64,000 nt of DNA from Baylisascaris procyonis (taxonomy: Eukaryota > Nematoda > Chromadorea > Rhabditida > Ascarididae): positions 62,001 through 126,000 of the forward strand of contig JAZARR010000149.1 in the NCBI GenBank assembly GCA_037389465.1. The letters are read 5' to 3'. How positions within the stretch are numbered: the stretch's first letter is position 1; every line of letters starts with the position of its first letter. Positions 22,342-36,600 of the stretch are shown here, one piece after another. The translations under genes were made by a program, and so were the position numbers. The notes under the pieces are model-generated. The model searched no databases and was not told the origin of the DNA. It saw only the letters and a list, made by a program, of their open reading frames with translations.

Positions 22342-24052
22342 CTTCATGCTGTCATCTTTTAACAAAATGAAAGTGGAAATATCTACTGGCTGCTTGCAGA
22401 AATTGACTAGGGGGAAGCGCACAGAAAGCACTTCAGTCAGTGATGCGTTGGCCAAAGCATTGTTAAATTCGTATCAACACCGAGCTCATAGCAAAATAAT
22501 ACCATCCTCAGCTTCCAAAATTATTCATCATTATATTTGCATTTATCAGTGAAGCTTCTACAAAAAGTATAATTTTACTGCATACTCTAATGACCGCCAA
22601 AATTTAGCGGTCGTAATGGGAGAGCGTCGATACGAATGAAGCGAGAGCATTGAGCCACACTCATTCAGGAACGAAACTAAGAGTGCTGCCACTTTACCAC
22701 AGTCTCGTTATCAATGCGATTTCAAGGATCTTTTATCACTCAATGAACGCATAATTCAGTCTTAAAGGTAAATTAACAAGAGGTAAACATGGTAAACTTT
22801 GATAAAGAAACTCCTACCAAAAGATAAGTTGGTAAAAGATAGAGGTGACACAGGTTCAGTCAACAGATAAAAGTGATAGAAGTGACACTTATAAAATGCT
22901 CTTAGAATTTTTGCAAAACCACTGATATTTGTTCGTGAGCACTTTTCCGCGCTATCCAACTTTTTTTTCGCACAATCATTGCACGTTTAAGACATTTTAA
23001 GAATTTTCAGAACGGCTGCAGTGGTGTTCCGAAAATTGAGAGCGTCAAGAGTAAAATCAGTCGCTAGTAACAGTGATCCTTTCATTCATAAGAAAACCTC
23101 TGAGATCTACACGGGCGTGCTTTCGACTTTAAAGTCGCCGTTCATTCCCGATCGCCATAAGATATGATCTCTCGATCGTTAATGTACAGTCGAAGCAGTT
23201 AATCAACAAAAATAAGGCGGCAAATGTTGGAAAGTATGCAATTTATCATCAAACTGCAGAAATTAACAGTGTCTTCGATCATGACGCAGAATTTCATCTG
23301 TTTTCTACCCTTTGACTTTTACAGGAAGCGTAATATTGAAGCGGAAATCTACTTAACGAGGATTTGGAGGTACTTTTGGCTACCTGTGATTTTCGCATTC
23401 CACTTTTAACTATTCGAATGTTTGCGTTATCGATGTGATACTTGAAGTTACCGTGGACTTCCACCTTGGATTTTGTTCCTGTTTTTGCAAAACCTTTGCG
23501 TTAGACAGCGCTGACATTGAAAGAATCCTTGAGGAGGGCATCCTCATTCGTATATCTTCCTTTCTTATCGCATCTATCTCGAAGTGAGGTCGTTCATTCC
23601 AATTTAAGTGAGTCGGCGCCCATAGTTACCATTTCCACCCACCGCTGGGAGCCGTAAGTATAGTTTTGGAGTACATATTGTGTAAAGGAAGCTGGTTGAC
23701 CCCATATCGGAGCCCTCATATTCTAGTTTATATTCTGCCCTACTGAAAGACAGTGGTGCCCGAAAAATTAGCCTGAGGGTTTTTTATGTCCCCAAAGAGT
23801 TGTCGCCGAAACCCGACAACTCGAGAGCTGTCGTTGGGAATTTTTAATTGATAGCTTTCATGGAGTACCTTAGGGATACCTGAGTCGCATGCAGCTGTGA
23901 TTCCTAGAAGCAGCCTAAAATGCATAGACCTCGTTATCTTATCACCACTTGAAATTCTTATACAGCTGGAAATCGCTGCTTTGATATTCGCGTTGTGCAC
24001 TTCCACGAATATGCAGGGTGAGTGCTGCAAAAAGCAACACCGTTCCCGACGT

Positions 24053-24126
24053 CTTGTGACCCTAACATGTTCCCTGAATTCGGTGACCTCTTGTGACCCT
24101 AACGTGTTCCCTGAATTCGGTGATTT
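24053..24126 (+). repeat. 37-bp tandem duplication
   Basis: CTTGTGACCCTAAC(A/G)TGTT followed by CCCTGAATTCGGTGA occurs twice, starting at 24053 and 24090, with a single base difference. Confidence 0.85.
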
Positions 24127-25379
24127 CATGATATGCCTCAAATATGCGTACCATTAGAATATGCGAAGTAATTCATTTTTGCCTGAAAATGATTCTGCTG
24201 AAATGAGACTGTTGAAAAATGAAAATTCGACCTGTCAAAATCTTTACAACATTTCTAGTTTCTTTCAAAAGGTTGGTTCCAATGTTAACAACATTAGTTC
24301 ATGTTTCCAGTTCCTTTCAAAGTCGACAGGAGCTATGGGAGCGTCTCGTGGCAAGCATCAGCGTTGGTCGGTCTTGGAGGATGAGTTGACGCTGACAATG
24401 ATAGTCATGCCCTCAATCTGAAGGCAACTTGGACCTTGGGACGTCTTGAGACTCTCTCGAACTCCCGAAGTTCGGGGCGTTTCAACATCCAAAAAGATCC
24501 GAGACTCAGAACGCCTCGAGGGTATTCATAAAGACCCTTATGTCAGGATGTGGCAAAGTTGCAGCTAACAAAAAGATATTTTATGTTTTCTTGTTATACC
24601 TTGCATAGAATTCTATGCCTGCATTGATTTCGGATTACTACCCATCCTTCCAATTACTTACACTTATCAGTTTTGTTCATTGATTTTTTTTTTAAATATA
24701 CTCTCCTTCCAACACTTTTTATTCTATTTCCTCGATCATGCTTTTGTGGCTTTATTATTTTCTCGTGTTTGTTTTTCATTTTCCATTGTTGTATTATTAG
24801 AGTTGCTCATATAGTGTTCGTTCAAATCCACAATTTTGCTCCTTTTAATTATTTTGTGTTCTCGATTAATAAATGCCCCCTCATCGATTTTTGTCATTAC
24901 TTTTGACTAATGAAAAATTTCTTTTTTGCAGGAAGCTTGCTTGCACTTGGGAATTTTTCCGCTTTTTGCAGAATGCAGGAAAGCTAAAACCGAATAAAGC
25001 CAAGATAAGCGGGTCAATAATTAGGGTGCGAGGACAGAGGGCCTACTCGATATCTCTAGATTTAGACTCCTTTTTAACCACATTTTTCTTTTCTACATAT
25101 TCTTTTTTTTTAACTTGGCGCTGTGAATTTGTACGGTCATGTTTTGCTAACCAAACGTCTTTTGTTACATCTCCACGAAAAGCCAAAGAAGTTCAGGGAT
25201 AGTGGATAAAAAACAGTTTGTCTTAATTATGGAAACTGATTCTCCTTCACTCCAAATGTGCGGATTCCTTCAGTTCGTACTGTTTTCCATAGTACCTCCA
25301 CCGGTCAATGGCTGTTTGGTCTACATCGCTTGCATTTTTGTAAACTCCACTTTGAACTGGAGATTTTCTTAAAATTCTG

Positions 25380-25610
25380 CGCGAGTATCATAGGGTTTCA
25401 GGGGCATGGAACGGGTCTAACGACGTCCAAGGGATCTCGAAACTCGGGCAACCCAAAGTTGGAAGCATTCCGAAAGTTTTTAGAACGGTCCTAAGTTCGG
25501 GTGTCCAGAAAATTTTTTAGAAGGCCCTTAACCTCGCAGTTCTTCGACGGTGCTGAGAGAGCCTCGAAGCTCAGGAGGTCCAGAAGTGCTCCTTACGGCG
25601 AATTCTACTA
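25380..25610 (+). repeat. Degenerate GC-richer repeat with AAGTTCGGG words
   Basis: Words such as CGAAACTCGGGCAACCCAAA, CCTAAGTTCGGGTGTCCAGA and CGAAGCTCAGGAGGTCCAGA recur at irregular ~50-90 bp spacing. Related words (CCGAAGTTCGGGGCGTTTC, AACATCCAAAAAG) are at 24465-24500. It looks like a decayed dispersed minisatellite. Confidence 0.5.
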
Positions 25611-27704
25611 CACACTACATTCGTTATTTTACAGAGAGCCAACTTTACCAAGAATGAGGATTTTCGGGTAGCAGCTCTTCAAACTTCCAATAAAACTATG
25701 CTGGTTTTCATGAAATGGTCAGAGGCGATGATTTTCGGACAGCACAAGGACAGGGATATCGTGAACATCATCACTTCAAATACGTCGAGAATGCGAACGA
25801 GGTTCCTGGCCATTCGATATTACTTTGTTCCTAAATAAATAATTACGCCACAAATTAGAATTGAAATGCGCATTCGTTGAGTAATGGACAAGACATTTTA
25901 ATATTATAAGGGATTAAACTTTACTCTATATGGAATTTTTAATGTGATTAGATTTAGCCACAGTAGTGGACAAATTGTATGGAACTTTTAATGAAATCGT
26001 ATAAAATTAGCTTTAGCTTTATTTCCTTTTTTCCGCAAATATGCAAATCCATAGGCATCCAGCCAATTTTCCTCTTCTCACTAAAGTTTAAAAAGTGATA
26101 AAGAGTTAGGAAAAAGATTTTCATAGAAAGGAACGGAAAAACCAATTGCCGCCCGCACAACTTTAGGAAACGATGTTTTTGGAAGAGCTTTATAATAGGC
26201 TGCGTAAACCTCTTGGCTAAATCATTTGTAATGATTTATGCAAGAATAAAGTATTTTTTATGATCATAAGCGAAAGTTACGAAATGCTACACTCCTGGAT
26301 GAGATTCGCTGGATATTTAATTCCACTCTCGGAACTAACCTAATCCATAATTTGCCAGTAAATAAGAAAAAATGGCCGATAATGTATATTTTAACGTCTG
26401 ACACTATTCGTATAAATAGCTTATAAGGTTTCGCTTTCCTAAATTGGGTGTTGTAAAGTGTTCCCAGCTGATCACATAACATATATGAACTTCATGTGTT
26501 TTTAAATAGCCTGAGCTCTAGCCTCAGCTCTAAGCCTAAACCTAAGTCTGCAAAATTATATGTTAGGAAGGAGGAGGTGGGAACCAAATATTTTGAGCAT
26601 GTTTACGCCACCTTTATATTGATAAAAGTGACCTTACTATTGACGAGTTACAGCTGGGTCCACATTTTAAATGGCTGTCAGAGCTGTCAGAAATTCTTCA
26701 TCTTCAAGAAATTTTCTGCAACGTGTGATATTATTATATTATGGTCAGATGCATTGGAAAACGATTAGCTCCGTCGGCTAAACCTTAGAGGAGCGGCACG
26801 TCTCCACCCCCTCCCCCTCACCTTCCACTTCTTTCCTTTCTTTCTCGTTTACAGCACTTTTGCCTTTCTTATAGATTGCCGCCTGCTTTCGAACATTATT
26901 TATCTTGTTCGGTCAATGGCTGCAAGGCAATTAATTGCACAACTCTATTGAAAGCGATCATCACAATATCGAAGGTATTCATCAAATTTTTTTAATTTTA
27001 TTTTCTTGGAATATGTTATTAACAATGGATTCCTCACTGAGAGTTTTATATGCGTAACAAATTTTATCGCAGTTGTTGACTTTCCACTACTTAATACTTG
27101 TTACTTGTAGTACTTCGTAAATAATTTTTTCTGTATCAAGGATCACTTTACTAGAATGATGTTGACCATTATTAATTAGGTATGCTTTACGTAAATTGCC
27201 ATTTTTTATATCATATCGATTGTTTTTTATTTTGCATTTAAATAAGCGAAAAGAATTTTAAGGACGCTTTTGCATCGTTTATCCGAATTATTAAATTATT
27301 ATAGTCAGACATCAGTGCTACACCTGTTTGCTTGCTTTTATACCGATTGTTTCTACGAACTTTTTTTGCTTGGACTTTTTACCTGGACTAGACTTATTTG
27401 TTTTAAGAACCAGGCAGACAAAAAATAAACAATTTTATGAATCAAATTTAGTGCATCACTAAGAAGTCCATTTGCTCGAGTTTGTTTCGCATCTTGAGTC
27501 AAGGAGACAAATTTTTACATATGATGTTCCAGATCTGCGATGCTTTACGGTCAATATTAGTTACGATCGATTAGTCAATAACGGTCAGTAGTTTTCTAGA
27601 AAGCTAACCTGCTGATATTTTCTGCTTATATTAAGTACCAACGAAGAGGTCGCCCCATATGCGAAAATAACGCGACTGGAAAGGGTTGAGCGAAACAATT
27701 TTAC

Positions 27705-27717
27705 GTTGCTAAGCGAC
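27705..27717. promoter_or_regulatory. X-box-like inverted repeat upstream of the tubby ATG
   Basis: GTTGCT-A-AGCGAC is an imperfect inverted repeat resembling the RFX/DAF-19 X-box (two GTTNCC-type half sites), with a 1-bp rather than the usual 2-bp centre. It is 198 bp upstream of the ATG, within the range of X-boxes in nematode ciliary genes. Tubby proteins act in cilia, so the site makes biological sense, but the match is not perfect. Confidence 0.35.
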
Positions 27718-27914
27718 ACATATTCGTTGTGAATCTCTTTGTAGGCAGTTGTGTGTGTTTGTGCTACGACGCTTTCGACCAGCGTTTCCCCACTCAGCGA
27801 CGACGATAACGACAGCAACAGACAAAGATCGTCACTCAGTTTTTCCGATTATTATAAGTTACAAAGGAATTTACATCCGTCTGGAAGTGGACATCGATAT
27901 CTGCTTATGTGAAT

Positions 27915-27956
27915 ATGTCAAACGATGAGTGGGTCGCACAAAATCTTCAGAAACAG
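27915..27956 (+). CDS. tub-1: tub-1 exon 1 (start codon)
   Basis: Encodes [14 protein letters not shown] and ends CAG|GTGTTG in phase 0. Joined to exon 2 it gives [12 protein letters not shown], continuous with the conserved TUB/TULP3 N-terminal helix, which supports this start over in-frame ATGs at 30408 and 30474 just upstream of exon 2. The following intron is 2.56 kb, the longest in the gene. Confidence 0.85.
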
Positions 27957-30900
27957 GTGTTGTCATTTGTTTTTTCTTTGCCTGTAATAAAGAATATCTA
28001 ATGTTTATAGTGGGGATAGGGTGCTACCCTATGAGTTTATGGTAACACCTATGAACTCTGATGTAGTCGTTTACTTCGCATTTCAAAGACATTTTCCTGA
28101 TGAGTGCAGCAAGGAGGTATTTGCGTCGAGAATGCGAAAAGAAAGGTTCCTGTTTGGTGAGAGCTCACTGCTGATATATATGTGCCTTTGGAGTTCTTTT
28201 GGCACAGTAACTGGAATGGTTCCTCTTGTTTTCCTCAAACTAAATTCCTATTCCGCTTATGAGCATTTTATGGACATCTGAGTGTTCCAGTGGCTTATAT
28301 ATTACTATTCCGATTAATGGCTATTATGGCCACTGAGCCAAGTAGAAAAGAAATGCGTTTTTATGCATTTCGCCGTTGTTTTGACCGCAAATAGGCTTAG
28401 TGAGCTATATCCATCTAATAAATTGTCGATTATTTCGACATACATGTAGCCAAGCGGTTGGTTGGAACGCTGGTCGTTTCAGTCTGCTCGATATACTTCA
28501 ATGTTCTTTCTCTTACAACCAAAAAATCTTTTGAAGAAAAAAAAGATTTCTGTAGTTCAGTTTGTTTACACCTTAAATTTGAATTTTTGGCGATGTAAAA
28601 GAAACAATCCACTAAGGTTATAGACTAATTTCAAATAGGCAAATGTCTATTTGCTACATTAAAGTAATAAATGAAGCTTATAAATGTTTCTTAAATTTCA
28701 TTAAGGTGTCCTAAGATTATTTCAACATTGAAGAATTTTCATATTCAAATTTGGGTATTTTTAAACCTGTAAGGCTTAATTATTCAAAAGTTTTCTCACT
28801 ACTACTCCATTCTGTAAGCCTTCTAATGAAAAATTCACTGAGCTTACTTCTTCCATCCATTTATACCGTGAAAATGTGATAACAAAGAGATTCCTGTCAT
28901 ATTTTTTTCTAAAATATTCTATATTGCAAAATACAAGGATATCAATATACTGGAACTTGGGCGACAAAGATAGTTGAGTTTAAGGTGTGTTTATGCTATT
29001 TATTGGCAGAAAAAGAAAGCATGACGCCTTCGAAGAGAAAAATTTTAAAGCGGTGGGCGAAGATTCTTTGTAGTTGACAAAGGAAAATGAGCTGAATAGC
29101 AATTCTTGTTAAACTTATCTGCCTTCTTACATCATCTTTCCTCATCTCTTGAATGTTTCAACCTAGAAGAGGAATGAAGGGGAAAGAGGTTTTGAACCGA
29201 AACGTCAACTCAATTTTCGAAGATGAAAGGAAGCGTTTAGCACCGAAGCACTTCACAATTTCATCGAAGAAATTCATGCAATAAAATATCATTCACATTT
29301 AAACGCTTTTGAAATCCTTCCAGTGGAGGCGAACAAAAGGAAATAATAGACGAAAAATTTCCTTTGAAGGTGGCAAGCCTGACGGTTTTACCCAATATAA
29401 TAAGCACCTTGATAATGAGAGTCTTAAGAGAAAGAAATGCAATTGTAGGCTAGAATGCAGAATATGCAAATATTTTCTATATTCATCACAAGACGGAGTT
29501 CAGAAAATGTAACATAATTATTGTGAATAGTTCAAAAGATGCTAGGAAAGCTTCAGGTGAACCTATGTAAAAATTTGCATTCTTTAATTCGCGTCAGAAA
29601 AGGAAAAATAAGAGGGCAGTTTTTGCCGCACTGAGTTCCAGAATATTGTTAATGTTTGATCATGATGCGAACATCTTTTTTACTTCTCATTCTTTTCTGC
29701 CTTTACCGTGATTGCTGATGGTGCATTCATAGTGCGAACCCAAAAGTTATGCAGTTATTTCGGTGTGAAGCTTGCAACTTTGCGGCCTTTCTTCACTAAC
29801 CAGGTGCCTCTTCTTCAATGAGTTGTTCGACTGAGCTGTTTCATCTTCTTTTTTCCTCTATTCTCATTATTCCAAAAGTTTATACTCTCTTATAGTTGTA
29901 GTGGAATTAATTTTATGCACGTTTTCATGCCTTTTCTTGAGTCGGTACGAAAAATTTATTTAACCTTTTTTCTATGCTGGTCGATATGTGAAACGAATAG
30001 TAAATAATAGGAACCCAATCGGTTTCTTATTTCGATTAAATTCAGTTAAAAAGTGTTTTTAATTATGATGCTTTACCGAGTGTGAAATGTATTCACATCA
30101 AAAATCCTCTGACTCATTTTGGTTTTATTATCTCGCGTGCATCGATCATTTTGCTCCATATAATCTCTTATGAACAATATTTAACGTCCTTTTATCTAAA
30201 TTCATTTATTCTCCAAATGTTTTATGTGTTCTTTCAATTAGAAAATAATGAATACACCCCTTTATTGGCAATATTAGAGCCCGTTTTTTTGGCATTGAGT
30301 CATTTAACAGCAACGATCACCGAACTAAGGCGGGGTACAAAGTGCTCCGGAAAGCATTGTAAAACTTTTCATACGCACCTGAATTGGTCGATCGCTACTC
30401 AAAGACGATGACCTTGACGAGGACAATTCTGCTATCGGTTACTGATGCGATCGTTAATGCTTGCTTCGGACTTATGACTTTACGAATTGTTTCATTCGCT
30501 GAATGCGCTGATTTACAGCGTCGAATTCTGGAGGAGAAACAACGTCAAAAACGTCTCTTAACGGGTGGAATCCGCCTTAACGATCCACCAAAAGAGAATC
30601 TGAATCGCACCATCATTTCACATAGTGGAAATTCAAATCGCGAACTTTACGCCTATGATGGACCATTGTCATTTGCGCCTGATGATCCTGATCGAATTTC
30701 ACCAAGTATTGCTGGGCCGACGATAATCACTGTTCGAGGTGTTACACCTCCACCTATTCAAAGGTTTGAATTTCTTCACTTCAGTATAATGTGGAAGAAT
30801 CTTCTCGTTGTGCTTTTTTTCATTAAAATAAATGGAAAAAAGTTTTTAAAAATATTTTCGTCCTTTTTTTCACAGCATGTAGCAACTGCCGAGTAATGAT

Positions 30901-33589
30901 GCTGGTTAAATCTTGCACACAGTATGGTATTGGCGTTTTTTTTTTTCGATGAAATGTAATAAATTTCCTGACCGTGGTTGATCGTATATTGATTTAATCA
31001 TAGGTATTACTGATTCAAAAGATTCTGAGGTCGAGTCTGTATCAAAATTCGCGAAATTTCGTATACTAATTTCACCTAAAGCTTTACGACTGATTTACTA
31101 ATAAAAATTTAATGAATTTCTGTAGACATGATTACTCGCCATTTTATTATTGATGCAATCTAAAGGTGCTTCCATCAACAAATTGGGTGGTGTTTTTTTT
31201 ATTGCAATACTATTTCAATTCTCACATAATTAGTAAAAAAATTTTTTGTTTAGTGCAACGATCGCATAATTTAATATCGTTTTGCATCATCGATGTCCGA
31301 ATGCAACTTTTTCACCCATAGAAGTCGGTGATTTAATTTTACATAAAAAATAAGTTAATAATAATAAAATTTGCCTGAATTTTACAACAATTTCAATTGA
31401 CTCTTCGGAAATTAGAATTCATCTGCAGTATTTATCTTTTGAAAACGCTGCTTATAGAAGGTTTTTTCTTTTAGTATCCTACTTTCTTTTTCCTCAACTT
31501 AATCTGTTTGTTCTTCGGTATTCCAATTGATATATTGTTGAGAAAGTCTACAGTCAGAAGTTATTTTAATAAATCAGAAATTATTTATTTACTAAAAATA
31601 GTTATTATTAGTACTATTCATAGACAGTGCAAATTTATTGCACCAACTTTGAATTTGATCCATCATGCAATCATTTCCATCAGTGAACCAAGTTTAACGA
31701 CCACTTTCTCTTCCTTTTCTTTGTTTCTTTTCGTTTAGCGACGAAGGCGCCAAAAAATGATGCTCATAGATTTCGCCATTTACAACTTTATGCGGCCATT
31801 TAAAAAAGAGCGATCAAAATGACTTTCGAAGTTTTTATTTGTCACGATGCAAAATAGAATTTCTATTTGCATATTTTGAGCGAAATTCTTCTTTCAAACT
31901 TTTTAATTTTTTTTTTCTTTCAAACTTTTTTTAGAATATCCAGTAGATCTAAACAAAATTTTTACCAAGACAGAGAGAGAGAGAGGAAGGGAGAGGGGAC
32001 AGAAAGGGAGGGATAGAGTGGAGCTAGATACAAAATATTGAAATGCTCTATTCATACTCCTAGTTTCAGTAGTAATAAAACTTCAAGTCTCATCCACATA
32101 ATTTATAAGAGCAATCATTTCACAGTAAACTGTAATTTCTAGCGTCTTGCGTTCTGATCATCTGAAAAGAAGACATTTATGCAGATGCTAAAAATAAATG
32201 TGTCTGTTTCGAGAAATCGCAGTCGAAATAGTTCAATTACTTGTGAGGAAATATTTGCATATTTTGTTTAGTTGCTTTTTTTGTTTATTTATTTTTAATA
32301 TAGAAGTGCTTTTTTCAACTTGGTTTTCTTGAAAGAGGTCGAATCAACTACCGCTAAGTGATATTATTTTTTCCCTAAACAACAGCTGTTAATATAATTC
32401 TAAAAAAATGAATCGTTTCACATTTCATACCGCAGGTTATTCTGGGGAATTTCAGTTGCCTTTTGATTAAGAAATAAGATGTTTTAAGTTCATCGGATGA
32501 AGATGAATCATTATCGTCGAAGAAGCTTCTCGATGATGTCGAAAAATCTGATCCAGTTGTAACTTCGATTCGTGAAGGTGAAGATCTTGCTGTAGAGCCA
32601 TGGAAAGATGAAATTGAGGAGAATATCCTTGCAGGTTACATTTTTATTATTTAAAACTTTTAATAAGTGAGTAAATAATATATTAAGTCAATAAATAATA
32701 ACTCCTTATTCTTCTTATTTGTCATATTTGTTGAACATCACACTCCCAGTCCATTGTCGTTTATATATTTATTGTGACAATTGTCAATCCAAATTGCTTC
32801 ATGTTCAGTTTCGGGAAGATTTAATAACGAATTATTAATCCTTTGCTTCAATTGGGTAGGAGGAAACTTTTAGCTGCTCATCTAGTTCTTAGCAATTCAT
32901 CCAATCCATCTATGATGCATAGATGATTAATGGCTATTATGCGAAGCCCCGAATATACGACATCACCGTTAGCATTGTTATTTTCTATTGTCTTACCTAT
33001 TTGCTTAAAATGTCTTCTCACAATATCTTGCTTCCGATTGATTACTGTTGATATTATCATAATTTAGGTATTTCTTTCGATGAAATAGTCTCAGAAAAAA
33101 TCTCAACGTCTAAACTGGTATTTTATTATGTCATCGGGAGTAACTGCCTTCTGGGAAAAAATATTTCATAGATTTACGGGTTATCTGAGGCCAATACAAT
33201 CTTAGACGATAAGTAGGTCTGATTATATGAGCCTTTTGGTTTTATACCCCGTAGAGAACTTATATCTACCTTGAGGAGAAATGAGTGCTTAATGCTCAGG
33301 TACGGAATACCCCGATATCAACGAGATAATCACTAATCTGGAGCAATTTGTGATGGCACCTGCAAAACGAAACGTCACTTATAAATGTCGTATAACGCGC
33401 GATAAGAAAGGTGTCGATCGAGGAATCTACCCTACCTATTTCTTGCACTTGGAGAAGGACGACGAAAAACGGGTTATTCTTAACGTAATTTGCTCGGCAT
33501 AGTCACTACGCTTACTTCACGTGCATTGCATCGCAAAACCTCATTGAGAGACAGAGATTTTACTCATGTAAAATATATGTATATGTACT

Positions 33590-33643
<54 letters not shown>

Positions 33644-36600
33644 GCATATATATGCTTATTTATTTATTTGTTTATTTTTTCATTTATTTATTTGTTTATT
33701 TATTTATTTATTTGTTCATTTCTTCAGAAACTCCAATATTTGCATAATCAGCCACTCATTCCTTCGTTTAGCATCTATTTTTTCGGTACTTTAATTTAAA
33801 AAAAACCTCAATTTCCGTTCTCATTAACGTTTCGCACCCAAAACATTCAAGAAAGAATAGAAAAATATCGCTCAAAAAATTTATATCAAAACGTACCATA
33901 CACTTAGCTTTGCACAGCCAATAGCTTAACAAAAGCAAGCAGCATAATTTGAATTGAACTTTATATGAATTCTTTTCATTCAGCGAACCATGTTGTTATT
34001 ATTTACCTCGACCATAATGTTAATGCCAATTCTCAGACATCCACAGACAAATATCTAAGCTTATTTACTACACCAAGGGTTATTTAAAGAAAACTATTTG
34101 TAAGGATGTTTGTAGGTTTTTCTTTTGGCTGCTCGAAAACGAAAAAAGAGCGCAACGGCAAACTATTTGATCTCTATCGATCCGACCGATCTCAGCAGAG
34201 TGGGAAGCTCATTTATCGGCAAAGTCAGGTTCGTAGACATCGGTGTTTTTCGGTAATGACGACAATTCAATCCAACTGCAGCCGTGGAAGCCCTTAGAAA
34301 GGATGAGAGTTGCACGAGAGGGGTGGGGGAGAGGGAGGTAGAAGGAAGGAGCGCCTAAAATTACACGCTGTTTGCTACTCCCTAGCTAAATATCTACTCA
34401 TTGAGAACGCATAAGGTCATGTCGCTACATGTTAGGCAACGTAGACAGCAGCCACTTCCGCTGCAAATGTAGCATCTACCTCATTACCGAAATTCAAGGG
34501 AAGAATCATTGAACTCCTCGAGTCATTTATAATTAACCTCCTTCCTACTCTCCTACCCCCAAAATTGAAGTAGATGTTTAGAGTATTATTGATGCTTGAA
34601 GTAGCGGTATTTATTCAACCGGAAATGGCCGCAAGCTATGGCCAACCTGATCCTAATGACCAACAAATGGTAGGCAGGAAGCTGCACACAAAGATGAGAA
34701 AGCAATAAATGGGCGGTCTTTTAGTAGTTATGAAAGTACTGAGAGAAAACGCGGCATTTACTCGATTTCTGGCCAAACCTTGTTAGCAAAGAAGCAGAGA
34801 GAAATTTTTTAAAGCATTGAAACAATCGTTAAAAATCTTGAACCCTAGGATTAACTCATTCATTTTAATTTAAAATGAGCGAGGCGAGTAAAAGTTTTAT
34901 GTTGACAGCAAAAGTGCTGACCCTTTCATATATTCGTGTACTTCACTGAAGAGGACGATTGATACGTGGGTATCTCTTTATTATAGTGGTACTTAAATAT
35001 CCTGGAAATTTGTTCTTCTTTCTTCGAAACTCCTTTCTTGTTGGTGGCCTTCCATATAATTCCTGTAGAAAACTGGGAATAAGCAACATCCCATGCAGTC
35101 GAAATCTATTTTTGAATATCATCTGTAGCCGGCAAAACTTCACCTTGCGGATCTTTGGGATTTCATGACAATAAAATGAAAATCATATATGAACTTCCAC
35201 AGAATGGAGTTAGCAGAAAAGTGCGGCGTTTCGCAGTTTTTTCAAACGTATACTTTTATGCATCGGCATTTGTAGTGAATCCATTTTTTTGTGATATGAC
35301 AAATTGTGTTAAAAAAGGAATGAATTTGCGTATGCAGTTGTCGAAAATTCTTTTTTTCATTTTCTATTTGATCAATATGCAAATTAAATGAGCTTATTGA
35401 TGATATTTCAGATCGAATGCATTAGGAACACATTTCACCCTATATGATAATGGCGAGAATCCAAAGAAGGCAGCCGTTATTGGTGATGGTGTCCGACAAG
35501 AGCTAGCTGCTGTTATTTACGTACATTTCTTTGTTCTTTAAATTTTATATCACTACTGGGACTTTCGGTATTCTTCAACTTACAGTTAGCTAATAATCCT
35601 AAGATTTGAACTTGACACACTGAACACGATGGCCGAAACTTTTAATTTGCATATTCCATTCTGTTTGCCTATACTGAAATTGGCTGGTTTTTTCAGACTT
35701 TCTTGCACAGTACTTGGCTTCATGCGTTACTCCTATTCTGCAAAAGTCGACGAATGGAAAACTGAAAAAGTTCACTGAAAAGTAGAAAGGACGTCGAAAT
35801 AGCCTAAGGATGATCTTAATAACTTAGGGGAGCGAAAGGAAGTACGAGAAAATTTCTTCAAGTAAACTTTTTGTGTAAACTTTGGTTGCATGCAGCGAAA
35901 ATCTAGAAGCTGAAAGCCGTTTTTTGGTCCAAATTGAATGCATATTTCATGCACCCCCAGCCGGACCTAGCCTTTTCCCGCCATCCTTGGTGCATTGATT
36001 TCGGAAACTATTTCATCGCATTTAAAATTGATTGTTGTATGTGTTGAATATGCTCAGTGGAACTGTTTCCTTTAATTTGCTAGTAATGCTTGTTCCCAGT
36101 TAGACAGCACATTGTCCTTATTATCATTGGCAATGGTAGGAGCTTTATTCTTCCAGAAACGGTGGGAACAAATTACCCAACTTTTTCCTATTCAGCTCTT
36201 CTACATAGCTCTTTTTCTAGTGAACATCTGCAACAACACATATCGTTTGTACTATTTCCGCAGAGAATGTAAAATTACCACAATTTTCTCGTACTCTACA
36301 TTTCTATGATGTCTTTGATGTGAAGTGTGCAGAAATTAAACTGAAAGTTAAATTCTTTGAGTAAAATTCTTTCTAGAATATTCGAAATTCTTGGAGATGC
36401 AAAGGGAAAGATAGTTCAACGGAATTTTATTAAATCGCCGGCGTAGCCTTCAGCTTTCATATAAACAATAACGATTTTAATTATAGGTTCTGATGACGAT
36501 TTGTTATTTCACTTTACAGTCCAGCAATCAGTCGGTCTTCAAAAATCTCTTTTTTTATTTCTACCCTTAAGTGCTAGTCATAGGAGATTAAATATGGATA

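Larger units (their letters stand above)
22342..27914. other. Intergenic DNA between satellite and tubby gene
   Basis: About 5.6 kb without a recognisable gene on either strand. The short open frames show no family motif. It contains a 37-bp direct duplication (24053-24126), a GC-richer family of degenerate repeats (24430-24540 and 25380-25610) and, near the right end, a possible RFX site for the tubby gene. Confidence 0.6.

Noticed and set aside
30384..30518. In-frame upstream extension of tub-1 exon 2 as the true N terminus
   Set aside because: Exon 1 at 27915 joins in phase and restores the conserved [12 protein letters not shown] helix; the extension is hydrophobic and unlike family N termini. 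Kept only as a possible alternative start.
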